This document shows positions 16,516 to 25,292 of a DNA stretch of 64,000 nt, in pieces. A model generated the notes under the pieces. That model saw only the letters and a list, made by a program, of their open reading frames with translations. It was not told the DNA's origin and did no database searches. The stretch is taken from contig CAJTIX010000003.1 of assembly GCA_910576795.1 (NCBI GenBank), forward strand, positions 1-64,000, read 5' to 3'. The DNA is from an uncultured Bacilli bacterium. Its GTDB lineage: Bacteria; Bacillota_I; Bacilli_A; RF39; UBA660. Both the position numbers and the translations under genes were made by a program. Every line of letters begins with the position of its first letter. Position 1 is the first letter of the stretch.

Positions 16516-17829
16516 TTATTTGTGGTGTTTTTGCATACGATAATATTCTAGTTCTTTGACAATATCTTCACGTAAACCAAATAATCCGTAAATATTGATG
16601 ATTGCGAGGATAGCTACCAAAACATCTACCAATCTCCATAAAGTGGTAGAAGACATAATACAGCCTAAGAAAACCACAATTAATGTAATAATTTTTAAAA
16701 AAATTAGATAAGTAGATTTAATATGATTGGTAAAGTATTTTAAAGAGGACTCTCCATAATAGTATCCTGTTAGAATTGTTGAGAATGCAAATAATAAAAT
16801 AGATATAAAAATGAATGTATTACCGACATTTCCCAAATGATATTGAAAAGCCATTTGTGTAATTTCAATTCCATTGACATCTGTGAACAATGTTGCATTA
16901 TATGGACTCATTAGAATAATCATGGCAGTTGCAGTACATATGAATAAACTTGTGATATAAATTCCTAGTATTTGAATATAACCTTGCGCTGTTGGGCTAT
17001 CACTATTAGAAGTAGAAGCGGCAATACTACCTGTTCCAAGTCCTGCTTCATTGGAAAATATCCCTCTTTGAATCCCTACAATAAAACTAGTTAAAAATCC
17101 ACTTATAAAAGGTTTGAAATGAAATGCTTCTTTTATAATTTGGTATAAAATAGAAGGAAGTACTTGATAATTGGAAACCATGATATAAAGAGCAAATATT
17201 AAATAAGCAAGTGTCATAATAGGAACTATTTTTCCAGTTGCGGATGCGATTTTTTTTACACCACCAAATATAATGAGCGCTGTCACAACTACGATTACAA
17301 TTCCAACCATATAAGAACTGACTGGTTTGATTTCTTGAATAGATTTGGTAATTGTATTGGATTGAATTCCTAAAAATCCCCCAATATAACATATTAAGAT
17401 GAGTATTGCGTACATGGTACCCAATTTCTTTTTCCCAAGTCCGTTTGTTATATAATAAGCTGGCCCTCCCTTATAAATATCACCACTATCCCTTTTTTTA
17501 TAAATCATTCCAAGCACTGTTTCACCATAAGCCAAAACAGAAGATAATATAGCCATTACCCAGATCCAAAAAATAGAACCAACACCACCTATATAAATGG
17601 CTAAAGCAATACCAGCAATACTACCAACCCCAATTCGCCCAGCTAATGTCATCATCAAAACTTGAAAAGGACCAATTCCTTGATGGTCTTTTTGTTTATG
17701 AAATAGATTACGAAACATTTCCTTAAAGTGAAATTGAATTCCTTTCAATCGAAAAGTAAAATAAATACTTGAAGTTACAATAAATACTGTTGCAACTGCC
17801 CATAAAATTTTACCTATAAAGTCCATCAT
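16516..17829 (-). CDS. Sodium:alanine/glycine symporter (AGCS family)
   Basis: This 437-residue polytopic protein belongs to the alanine/glycine:cation symporters. Family landmarks are the MTLAGRIGVGSIAGIALAI segment near the N-terminus, GGPAYYITNGLG, the GVKKIASATGKIVPIM region and GIQRGIFSNEAGLGTGSIAA. These match the Na+ and amino-acid site region of AgcS. Substrate is inferred to be alanine or glycine. The start at 17829 follows GGTGAT; four upstream codons lack a ribosome site of their own. The gene stands alone. Confidence 0.94.
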   Translation of the reverse strand: MMDFIGKILWAVATVFIVTSSIYFTFRLKGIQFHFKEMFRNLFHKQKDHQGIGPFQVLMMTLAGRIGVGSIAGIALAIYIGGVGSIFWIWVMAILSSVLAYGETVLGMIYKKRDSGDIYKGGPAYYITNGLGKKKLGTMYAILILICYIGGFLGIQSNTITKSIQEIKPVSSYMVGIVIVVVTALIIFGGVKKIASATGKIVPIMTLAYLIFALYIMVSNYQVLPSILYQIIKEAFHFKPFISGFLTSFIVGIQRGIFSNEAGLGTGSIAASTSNSDSPTAQGYIQILGIYITSLFICTATAMIILMSPYNATLFTDVNGIEITQMAFQYHLGNVGNTFIFISILLFAFSTILTGYYYGESSLKYFTNHIKSTYLIFLKIITLIVVFLGCIMSSTTLWRLVDVLVAILAIINIYGLFGLREDIVKELEYYRMQKHHK

Positions 17830-17925
17830 AAGAATCACCATTTATAGTTTACAAAAATATTATGTAACATTCTGTCAAAAAAGAGGAATTATATTTTATT
17901 CAATCAATTCAAAATTTTTCTTTTC

Positions 17926-18920
17926 TTATTCAATAGCGCCAATTAGTTCTTGTTCTGTTGGCATATGCAATTTATATTCAGAGGAAAAAATGGTCTTATT
18001 ATTTTCCGGTAGTGTATATTTTACAATCGTTTCACTTCTATTGGTTGATAGTAATATCCCAACAGTTGCATTTTCGTCCTTTTGTTTTACTATCCTATCA
18101 TAGTAATTCACATACATTTGCATTTGACCTATGTCCTGATGTGTTACCCTTCCTATTTTTAGATCAATTATAACAAAACATCTTAAAAGTCTATTATAGA
18201 ATACCAAATCTGGATAAAAGTGATCTTCATCCAAAGTCATCCTCACTTGATTTCCCACAAAACTAAAGCCTTTACCAAGTTCTAATAAGAATTCTTTTAA
18301 ATGACTCAATATATTTTTTTCTAAATCGCTTTCTAAATAATTTGTATTTTCTTTGATATCCAAAAATTCTAATACAAAAGGATCCTTTACCAAATCTTTA
18401 CTGGTTTTTAAAATTTGTCCTTTTTCAGCTAATTCCAATATTTTTTCTGGATCCACCGATAATGTCAATCTTTCATACAATAAGGAATCTCTTTGTCTTT
18501 GAAGTTCTCTAACGCTCCACCTAGAATTGATACATTCATTCATATAGAATTTTCTTTTTTGTTCCTCATCAATTTTTAATAATTCTAAATAATGTGACCA
18601 ACTTAATTTGGAAGACAGTGTCTTCCAAATTGGATATACCAAATAAAATTTCCGATAGTTCTTAAATTTCTGGAAGAAAAACCTTTACCAAATTCATTCG
18701 TCAATTTTTGTGATAACTTATCAAGAAGTGCCTCACCATAGTTAGCTCTTTCATCAAAGTTTTGAATTTGCATAATTATTTTCCCTATATTCCAATATAA
18801 ATGAAGCATTTCCGTATTTACTGTACTATATACTTTATTTCTACTATGGATTACTAATTCTTTAATATTATAAAATATGTTGTTAAGTTGCTGATCACTC
18901 TTATCTATATCTTGATTCAT
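17926..18920 (-). pseudogene. yhcG: YhcG-type PDDEXK nuclease (DUF1016), broken by one frameshift
   Basis: Two overlapping frames together make one YhcG protein. The N-terminal frame (18603-18920) has the DUF1016 N domain: NTEMLHLYWNIGKIIM, YGEALLDKLSQKLT and GKGFSSRNLRTI. At about 18653 one base is missing: adding one restores RKFYLVYPIW and joins the second frame (17926-18642). That frame carries KLSWSHYLELLKI, LEFLDI and the PDDEXK nuclease core FYPDLVFYNRLLRCFVIIDLKIG. YhcG-like nucleases occur beside restriction-modification and defence genes. The reading is clean on both sides, so the break is recent or is an assembly error. The start follows GGGGTGA. Confidence 0.85.
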
Positions 18921-19038
18921 TTATTCACCCCATTTCAATATAAAAGTTGCTACAAAATATGGAAATCTAATTTTTGATTTAATTTTACCTCTACTTATAT
19001 ATACAATATCCCATTCGGATTTCCTTTTAATAATCATA

Positions 19039-19067
19039 AAAAAAGAAAACTAGACATAAATCTAGTT
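19039..19067 (-). terminator. Terminator of the Ppx-like/PurZ-like operon
   Basis: AACTAGA / TCTAGTT with a six-base loop is followed by TTCTTTTTTT on the minus strand, about 50 bases after the PurA-like stop codon. Confidence 0.75.
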
Positions 19068-19117
19068 CAAACCATTTAAAAGCCTCTCTTATTTTATGCT
19101 TTAATATAATAAAGACT

Positions 19118-20491
19118 CTATGACTCTATTTGTTTAATCATTCTTTTTTTTATAATTCGTTCCCCATTTTTGGCTCCAGTCCCTAATGCTGCTATTGTTA
19201 CACCTGTTTCTCTTTTTATCCAATTCAGATACTCTCTCAAATACTTACTAAAATCCTGTTTTTCAAAAATACCATTTTCCCCTTGAAAATCCAAATTTAA
19301 ATGCTGAAAAAAATTTAAATACAAATCAGAGGGAGTATTGATTTTACAATTTATTTTAAGCTTATCAATATCTAAGTTAAATATTCTTCTTTCCATTTTA
19401 GTAACTGTTGTTTGTTCAGATTGATCAAATATAGTATTTGGAGCAAAATAACTATTCGACATAGGAATATCAATTAATTGTGTTTTGTACTCTGTTAATC
19501 CTCTGGATTTATACATTAACCTCTCTAATTCTAATGCTTCTAACAATGTTATAGAGTCTAACTTCTTTGCTCTATAATTTTCGCCAAACAATTGTTTTAA
19601 GTAGATTATAGGACAATGACTGATTAACTTTTTCACTTTATCGATTGTAAAATAATTATTGTAGCAATCGACATCTCCATAACAGGGATAACTCCCATAC
19701 ATTGAAGCAAGATTAATTTGAGTCCAGGTTAATTCTTCACCTTTGCCATATCCACCTGTATTAATAAACTCTCCAGACTGTGTTATATTACTTATACGAA
19801 TAGGAAAGGGTCTTATCACCATAATCGTTTGTAGTAATCTCTCTGCTGAAATACCACTATCAGCAAGCATTTGTGCTGTTGAAACATTTCTACATGTAAC
19901 ATGAGGATAATTTCCACTATGATTTAAATCTAAATCACAACCTTGAGCTCCCTCTAACATTACATATTCATAAGGATTATCTAAATGCTTATATAACCTT
20001 TCTAACCATTCATTATTAGAACAGACAACAGCATTCTTAAAAGTTTTGAAAAACTCCAGTTTTTTATCTCTAATTACTTTTTCCTGAGTAACTGCTCCAC
20101 AACCTTTAAATGTTGAGCCACTTTTAATATGTTCTCTTTCATATTGCTTGTGTCTTTCATCAATTAAAGGAACCATTTCATGGACATAAATTTTTCGATT
20201 CCTTAAATATTTACTAACTTGTTCATATTCTTCTTTAAACACTTCCATATCAATAGCAGATCCTGGTCCAATAAATAATTCAGTCGTTGAATTGACTGAT
20301 GATACAGGTATATTCCTAAAAACGGTAGCATTCCCATTTTCATCCACAAAAGTATGACCTGCATTTGGCATACAATTTGTTACTGAAGCTCCAAGTCTAA
20401 TCGATTTATCAGTTGCAATTTCACCTATTACTTTCGCTTTACCACAACTACCAGCTGCGCCATCTATTACCGATATTACATTCTTTATCAT
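19118..20491 (-). CDS. Divergent adenylosuccinate synthetase homologue (PurZ-like)
   Basis: This 457-residue protein has the PurA fold but not its usual active site. The glycine-rich loop that reads GDEGKGK in PurA is GSCGKAK here (residues 14-20), so the catalytic Asp is Ser. Retained motifs are NAGHTF (43-48), the phosphate-binding GSTFKGCG (125-132), EGAQG (180-184) followed by DLNHSGNYPHVT, and RPFP (227-230). The PurA loop with TTGRRR is replaced by EELTWT (252-257) and, later, TTVTK..RR (361-369), a pattern I associate with phage 2-aminoadenylosuccinate synthetase PurZ. PurZ ligates Asp to dGMP. The substrate here is unproven. It follows the Ppx-like gene by 18 bases, has a strong GGGGG-containing ribosome site and ends in a terminator. 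Confidence 0.8.
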   Translation of the reverse strand: MIKNVISVIDGAAGSCGKAKVIGEIATDKSIRLGASVTNCMPNAGHTFVDENGNATVFRNIPVSSVNSTTELFIGPGSAIDMEVFKEEYEQVSKYLRNRKIYVHEMVPLIDERHKQYEREHIKSGSTFKGCGAVTQEKVIRDKKLEFFKTFKNAVVCSNNEWLERLYKHLDNPYEYVMLEGAQGCDLDLNHSGNYPHVTCRNVSTAQMLADSGISAERLLQTIMVIRPFPIRISNITQSGEFINTGGYGKGEELTWTQINLASMYGSYPCYGDVDCYNNYFTIDKVKKLISHCPIIYLKQLFGENYRAKKLDSITLLEALELERLMYKSRGLTEYKTQLIDIPMSNSYFAPNTIFDQSEQTTVTKMERRIFNLDIDKLKINCKINTPSDLYLNFFQHLNLDFQGENGIFEKQDFSKYLREYLNWIKRETGVTIAALGTGAKNGERIIKKRMIKQIES

Positions 20492-20509
20492 ACCTTACCC
20501 CCTAAAGTA

Positions 20510-21406
20510 TTATTTTAAATCGTTAATAACTCCATTTATTAAATTTAAATCTGATGGTATGATCCAATTTACATTTGCCATTTTAAATAAAACTAATGGG
20601 ATAATAGCACCACTTCTAGCACCATCCATCCATTTTGGATTATTTGGCATTAACTGATACAATTCTTCCATAGAAATATCATTGAATACTTTTTTCGTAC
20701 CATGAATATAATCTTCTAAGCTTAGCATGTATCTATGAATATTATCATGAAACAAAGTGTTTTCAACTAAATTAAATCCTGTTAGTAATTCAAATCTTTC
20801 TTCTCCACCTGTAAATATTGCACAATCGTAATCTTTGTCTAACTCAATATCAGATAATCTTTCAAAAACAAATTTTTCCATTTCTTCAACAGTATTACCA
20901 CTATAACTATCGTTCACTTTATCAAAATGATTTAATAAATCGGCAACACCTATATTTAAATTTTTTGTATCAGTTACTTTATGGCCTACAAAAGTAACAA
21001 GTTCGGTTGTTTTACCACCCATGTTTATGATTAAAACTTTCTTCCCATTATAGTCATTCTCCATAGCTTTTGCTAAATAATAATTTTCAATACCATGACT
21101 AATAATATTAAAATGTAAATCAAATTTATCATTAAATAATCTCACTAAATCCTGTTTTCTTTCCTGTATTAAATTTCTAAAAATCCCAGTAGCAAAAATA
21201 TGTGTATTATCATATTTTAAATTATATTTCAATTTTATTTTTTCAAAGTATTCACAAAGTTCTTTTAGATTGGCTTCACTAATTCCTTTTTCAGAATCAA
21301 AATCATTTTTAAAATAAATAGAATGTTCTTCAATAAGTTTTAATTCTTTGTCAGAACAATATACCTTTGTTGTTGATGAACCCAAATCAATATAGTAATT
21401 TTTCAT
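20510..21406 (-). CDS. Ppx/GppA-like ASKHA phosphatase
   Basis: The 298-residue protein is an actin-like (ASKHA) phosphatase related to exopolyphosphatase and pppGpp phosphohydrolase. The phosphate-1 loop is DLGSSTTKV (residues 6-14), the middle has HGIENYYLAKAM where Ppx has its catalytic SGxEEA helix, and phosphate-2 is INMGGKTTELV. A third glycine-rich strand reads AIFTGGEERF. It is only one Ppx core, without the extra C-terminal domains of long Ppx enzymes. The substrate could be polyphosphate or a nucleotide phosphate. The ATG at 21406 has GGAG eight bases before it. It lies 89 bases after rsmA with no terminator between, and 18 bases before the PurZ-like gene. Confidence 0.8.
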   Translation of the reverse strand: MKNYYIDLGSSTTKVYCSDKELKLIEEHSIYFKNDFDSEKGISEANLKELCEYFEKIKLKYNLKYDNTHIFATGIFRNLIQERKQDLVRLFNDKFDLHFNIISHGIENYYLAKAMENDYNGKKVLIINMGGKTTELVTFVGHKVTDTKNLNIGVADLLNHFDKVNDSYSGNTVEEMEKFVFERLSDIELDKDYDCAIFTGGEERFELLTGFNLVENTLFHDNIHRYMLSLEDYIHGTKKVFNDISMEELYQLMPNNPKWMDGARSGAIIPLVLFKMANVNWIIPSDLNLINGVINDLK

Positions 21407-21495
21407 AATATCAACTCCTAAATCTATTTTAACATATCCCATCACTTTTTAATATACTAAGTCCTCTTTCACTATTTTTCATAGTTACACTCAAA

Positions 21496-22323
21496 TTACA
21501 AATAGTTTGCTATTTCTACAAATAATTCAATCGATAAAGCCTCTGCTCTTACTGACAAATCATAACCATATTTTTTTAAAATCGTCTCAATTCGATCTAA
21601 ATCATAATTTTTTAAATTATTTCTTAATGTTTTTCTTTTTTGAACAAAACTATCCTTTACCAGACCAAAAAACAAAGATTCATTTTTTACTTCTAATTTA
21701 TTTTTTCTTCTTTGAAAAGAAACAACAATACTATCTACATTTGGTTTTGGAAGAAAAACATTTTTGCTAACATCCATTAATTTTTCAATTTCAAAATAAT
21801 ATTGTAAAAATATAGAAAGAGAACCATAATCTTTTGTTCCTGGTTTTGCTTTAAAACGATCTCCCACTTCTTTCTGTACCATAACCACTATTTTATCTAC
21901 TGGAATTTGATCTTCAATTAATTTCATAATAATAGGAGTTGTAACATAATAAGGTAAATTGGCAATGACATATAAATAATCATAAGAATATTTTTCAAGA
22001 TCTTTTTTGACACAACTTTTTAAAAAATCTTGATAAATAATATCTACATTAGAACATCCTTCTAATACTGTATTTAAAAGAGAGTCCAAAGAATGATCAA
22101 TTTCATAACATAAAACTTGCTTGGCAACAGAAGATAGCTTATTGGTAAGAGACCCTGCTCCTGGACCTATTTCAATCACTAAAGTATTTTCCTTCAGATC
22201 TGATTTTCGAATAATCGCATCAATAATATTCTCATCCACAATAAAATTTTGACCAAACATTTTCTTTAAATGAAACCCATTTTCGTCTAATAATTTTTGA
22301 ATTTTTTTTGGTGAATATTCCAT
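21496..22323 (-). CDS. rsmA: 16S rRNA dimethyladenosine transferase RsmA (KsgA)
   Basis: RsmA dimethylates two adjacent adenines in helix 45 of 16S rRNA. The 275-residue protein has GQNFIVDENIID, the SAM motif EIGPGAGSLT (about residues 51-60), an acidic YEIDHSL motif and the catalytic NLPYYVTTPI (about 121-130). The C-terminal helical domain is complete. The start is immediately after the tatD stop codon. In Bacillus rnmV lies between tatD and rsmA; it is absent here. Confidence 0.98.
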   Translation of the reverse strand: MEYSPKKIQKLLDENGFHLKKMFGQNFIVDENIIDAIIRKSDLKENTLVIEIGPGAGSLTNKLSSVAKQVLCYEIDHSLDSLLNTVLEGCSNVDIIYQDFLKSCVKKDLEKYSYDYLYVIANLPYYVTTPIIMKLIEDQIPVDKIVVMVQKEVGDRFKAKPGTKDYGSLSIFLQYYFEIEKLMDVSKNVFLPKPNVDSIVVSFQRRKNKLEVKNESLFFGLVKDSFVQKRKTLRNNLKNYDLDRIETILKKYGYDLSVRAEALSIELFVEIANYL

Positions 22324-23106
22324 TTACATTTTCCTTTCCTTTAAGTATTCAACATCAATAGGTAAAGAAAAAGTTTGAATCGCATTTTTAGATGTTTCAT
22401 ACATTACCTGTTCTACACTCATTTTTTTGATTTCTGCAATTTTCTCAGCAACAAATCTTACATAATAAGGTTCATTTTTCTTTCCACGATAAGGTTCTGG
22501 TGTCAAATAAGGACTATCCGTTTCTAATATAAAATGACTCATTGGTAATGTTTCTACAACTTCTTTGAGTTTACTTGCATTTTTAAATGTTACAACCCCG
22601 CCAATCCCAATTTTAACTCCTAGTTGAATCAATTGTTTTGCCATTTCTACACTACCACTATAAGCATGTAAAACAAACTGTAAATTGTCATATTTTTTTA
22701 TAATATCATAAGTATCTTGAATTGCATCTCTACTATGAACAACGACTGTCTTATGATACTTTTGAGCCAGTTCAATCTGTTTTATAAAGATTTCCTTTTG
22801 GCTTTCTATATTGTCTTTTGTATAATGGTAATCGAGTCCAATCTCACCAATCCCAACTATTTTAGGATGATTTAACATAGATTCCATATATATAAAATGA
22901 TCTTCGGAAACATAATCCACTTCTTCAGGGTGAATACCAATTACCCCATATATATGATCGTATCGATTACATAAATCAACAACAAAATGATTGGTTCTAT
23001 CATTTACACCACTTACAATCATAATGTGATCTTTCATATGTTCTAAAACAAGTTTCAATTCTTCTTCACTATATTCGTCTAAATGACAATGAGTATCTAT
23101 TAGCAT
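22324..23106 (-). CDS. tatD: TatD family metal-dependent hydrolase
   Basis: TatD proteins are TIM-barrel metal hydrolases with DNase activity. The 260-residue protein has the N-terminal DTHCHLD metal site, GEIGLDYHY, VVHSRDA, VLHAYSG and the C-terminal ETDSPYLTPEP. The start at 23106 is preferred because GGAGAG lies six bases upstream; the ATG two codons earlier touches the ribosome site. A TATAAT at 23128-23133 on the minus strand may be the promoter of tatD-rsmA. It sits after metG, as in Bacillus. Confidence 0.96.
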   Translation of the reverse strand: MLIDTHCHLDEYSEEELKLVLEHMKDHIMIVSGVNDRTNHFVVDLCNRYDHIYGVIGIHPEEVDYVSEDHFIYMESMLNHPKIVGIGEIGLDYHYTKDNIESQKEIFIKQIELAQKYHKTVVVHSRDAIQDTYDIIKKYDNLQFVLHAYSGSVEMAKQLIQLGVKIGIGGVVTFKNASKLKEVVETLPMSHFILETDSPYLTPEPYRGKKNEPYYVRFVAEKIAEIKKMSVEQVMYETSKNAIQTFSLPIDVEYLKERKM

Positions 23107-23127
23107 ATGCATCTCTCCAACAAAAAA

Positions 23128-23133
23128 ATTATA
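23128..23133 (-). promoter_or_regulatory. -10 element for tatD-rsmA
   Basis: TATAAT on the minus strand lies about 20 bases upstream of the tatD start; no convincing -35 hexamer was found. Confidence 0.4.
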
Positions 23134-23153
23134 CCATATTACAGTATAATTTT

Positions 23154-23324
23154 CTATTTCTTATGACAAATATATAGATACCGAATCAAACAAATTACGA
23201 TAAATAATAAATAAGCGATATCTAAATAATTCAATTCTACAATCGCGCTTCCTAAAACCAAAAGCACACCCATAATGCAAACTAACACAACATACTTCGA
23301 ATCTTTACAATTTTCAGTTGTCAT
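23154..23324 (-). CDS. Small membrane protein (56 aa), unknown
   Basis: A 56-codon frame starts at the ATG at 23322-23324, which follows a strong AAAAGGAGATATC ribosome site. The product has a short polar N-terminus with one Cys (MTTENCKDSK), two hydrophobic segments (about 11-29 and 33-50) and a basic end (CHKK). This is the pattern of a two-pass membrane microprotein. It is between metG (separated by a terminator) and tatD. I do not recognise the family. Confidence 0.65.
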   Translation of the reverse strand: MTTENCKDSKYVVLVCIMGVLLVLGSAIVELNYLDIAYLLFIVICLIRYLYICHKK

Positions 23325-23373
23325 GATATCTCCTTTTTATTCTTTTTTTGCAACAATAACAATATAACATAAC

Positions 23374-23406
23374 AAAAAAGGAAGTACTAGGTTTTCCTTC
23401 CTTTTT
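23374..23406 (-). terminator. Terminator of metG
   Basis: AAAAAGGAAG / CTTCCTTTTTT with a 12-base loop lies about 20 bases past the metG stop codon on the minus strand. The A-rich left arm means it could also work on the plus strand. Confidence 0.75.
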
Positions 23407-23427
23407 CTATCGACATTTTACAACATT

Positions 23428-24993
23428 TTACACATTTTCATCGAATATTTCTGCCAATTTCTTTTCTTTATCAATACGTGCAAATAAAGGTTTGGCTTCA
23501 TTTAATACAATTCCATAGTCCATTCCTTTGAAATCAATGCTATCAATATAACGATTTTCTGTATTTAATTGCGCAAAAATCTCATTGGCAGTATCTGGTA
23601 AAAAGGCTTGTAATAGAACAGCTCCACTGCGAATAGATTCTAACAAATTGTAAAGTACTGTCTGTAAACGTTCTTTTTTATCTTCTTCTTTCGCAAGTAC
23701 CCATGGAGTTGTCTCATCAATATATTTATTACATCTTCTAAACACTTCAAAAATTTCATCAATCGCATCAGCAACACGAAGCTCATTCATTTTTTCCTCT
23801 ACTTTACGTGGAAGTTCCATTACAATAGCTTTTAATTCTTCATCAATTGGCTCTGGACAAGTAGGTTCTAATACGATTCCATCAAAGTATTTATGTACCA
23901 TCGAAATAGTACGATTGACTAAATTTCCAAGAACATTTGCTAAATCAGAATTGATTCGTTCTATCAAAAGTTCATATGTAAACGTACCATCACTTGCATA
24001 TGGAATTTCATGTAATAAATAATATCTAACTGCATCTACACCAAATTCTTTTACCAAATCGTCCGCATATACAATATTACCTTTTGATTTACTCATTTTA
24101 TCTGTTCCAAATAACAACCATGGATGACCAAATATCTGTTCTGGCATTGGTAAATCTAAAGCCATCAACATAATTGGCCAGTAAATAGTATGAAATCTCA
24201 AAATATCTTTCCCAATCAAATGCACATTACAAGGCCAATATTTTTTAAATTCTTCACTATGATTGCCATCCACATCATATCCTAAAAAGGTTATATAATT
24301 ACTCAAAGCATCAATCCATACATAAATTACATGACCATCATCAAACGTAACTGGAACTCCCCAATCAAAAGATGTTCTAGATACACAAAGATCTTGTAGC
24401 CCTGGTTTGATAAAGTTATTCATAATTTCATTCAAACGACTTTCTGGTTGAATAAAATTAGGATGGGTCTCAATATATTCTTCTAATCTTTTCGTATAAT
24501 TACTCAATTTGAAGAAATAGGCTTCTTCACTTGCCGGCTTTACTTCACGTCCACAGTCTGGACATTTCCCATCTACTAACTGAGACTCCGTAAAAAAGGA
24601 TTCACAAGGTGTACAATAAAGTCCCTCATATTTTCCTTTATAGATATCCCCTTGATCATACAATTTCTTAAAAATTTTAGATACCATCTCTTTATGAGCA
24701 GGATTGGTCGTACGTACAAATTTATCATAACTTGTATTCATCACGTCCCATATTTTACGAACATCTAAAGCACGTTCGTCGACAAATTCTTGTGGTTGTA
24801 TTCCTACTGCTTCTGCTTTTTCTTCTATTTTTTGACCATGTTCATCTGTACCAGTTTGGAAATATACATCATATCCTGTTAACCTTTTATAACGCGCGAT
24901 CGCATCCGCAAGTACAATTTCATAAGTATTTCCAATATGTGGCTTTCCTGAAGCATATGCAATTGCAGTCGAAATATAATATTTTGGTTTCAT
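23428..24993 (-). CDS. metG: Methionyl-tRNA synthetase
   Basis: The 521-residue class I enzyme charges tRNA-Met. It has the HIGH-type motif KPHIGNTYE (about residues 17-25), the zinc-binding CTPCESFF...CPDCG insert, and the KMSKSKG signature (about 297-303). An alpha-helical anticodon domain follows. The C-terminal tRNA-binding (Trbp111-like) domain present in many Bacillus MetRS is absent, giving the short form. Expression is controlled by a T-box leader upstream. Confidence 0.98.
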   Translation of the reverse strand: MKPKYYISTAIAYASGKPHIGNTYEIVLADAIARYKRLTGYDVYFQTGTDEHGQKIEEKAEAVGIQPQEFVDERALDVRKIWDVMNTSYDKFVRTTNPAHKEMVSKIFKKLYDQGDIYKGKYEGLYCTPCESFFTESQLVDGKCPDCGREVKPASEEAYFFKLSNYTKRLEEYIETHPNFIQPESRLNEIMNNFIKPGLQDLCVSRTSFDWGVPVTFDDGHVIYVWIDALSNYITFLGYDVDGNHSEEFKKYWPCNVHLIGKDILRFHTIYWPIMLMALDLPMPEQIFGHPWLLFGTDKMSKSKGNIVYADDLVKEFGVDAVRYYLLHEIPYASDGTFTYELLIERINSDLANVLGNLVNRTISMVHKYFDGIVLEPTCPEPIDEELKAIVMELPRKVEEKMNELRVADAIDEIFEVFRRCNKYIDETTPWVLAKEEDKKERLQTVLYNLLESIRSGAVLLQAFLPDTANEIFAQLNTENRYIDSIDFKGMDYGIVLNEAKPLFARIDKEKKLAEIFDENV

Positions 24994-25049
24994 CTAAACC
25001 ATCTCCTTATCATAATATATCACAATGAATGCCCTGTATTCCAAATCAT

Positions 25050-25262
25050 AAAAAAACATCCCAGTTTAAGGACGTTCTAAACGCGGTACCACCTTATTTT
25101 ATAGATAAATCTATACACTCAAAACCTTAACGCGGCAACACGATTTTTGCTTACAATTCACAAAAACAATTCCAGAGCCATTCGAAATAAATCTTTCACT
25201 TGTTTCCACCATTCACAAGCTCTCTATAGAAAAATATTATTTTTCTCTCCTTCAAAATCTTT
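25050..25262 (-). ncRNA. T-box leader, methionine specific
   Basis: On the minus strand, between spoVT and metG, is a complete T-box: a stem I region, a candidate AUG specifier codon at 25179-25181, the T-box sequence AAGGTGGTACCGCG (25082-25095) and an intrinsic terminator (AACGTCC / GGGATGTT then T's, 25050-25077). Uncharged tRNA-Met would pair with the specifier and with the UGGU bulge, and let transcription run into metG. Confidence 0.93.
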
Positions 25263-25292
25263 ACAATTTTATTTAGTATAGCACATCTTTTT

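Noticed and set aside
19118..20491. Annotating the PurA-fold gene as housekeeping purA
   Set aside because: The catalytic Asp and the usual Arg loop are changed and it is paired with an ASKHA phosphatase in an accessory insert.
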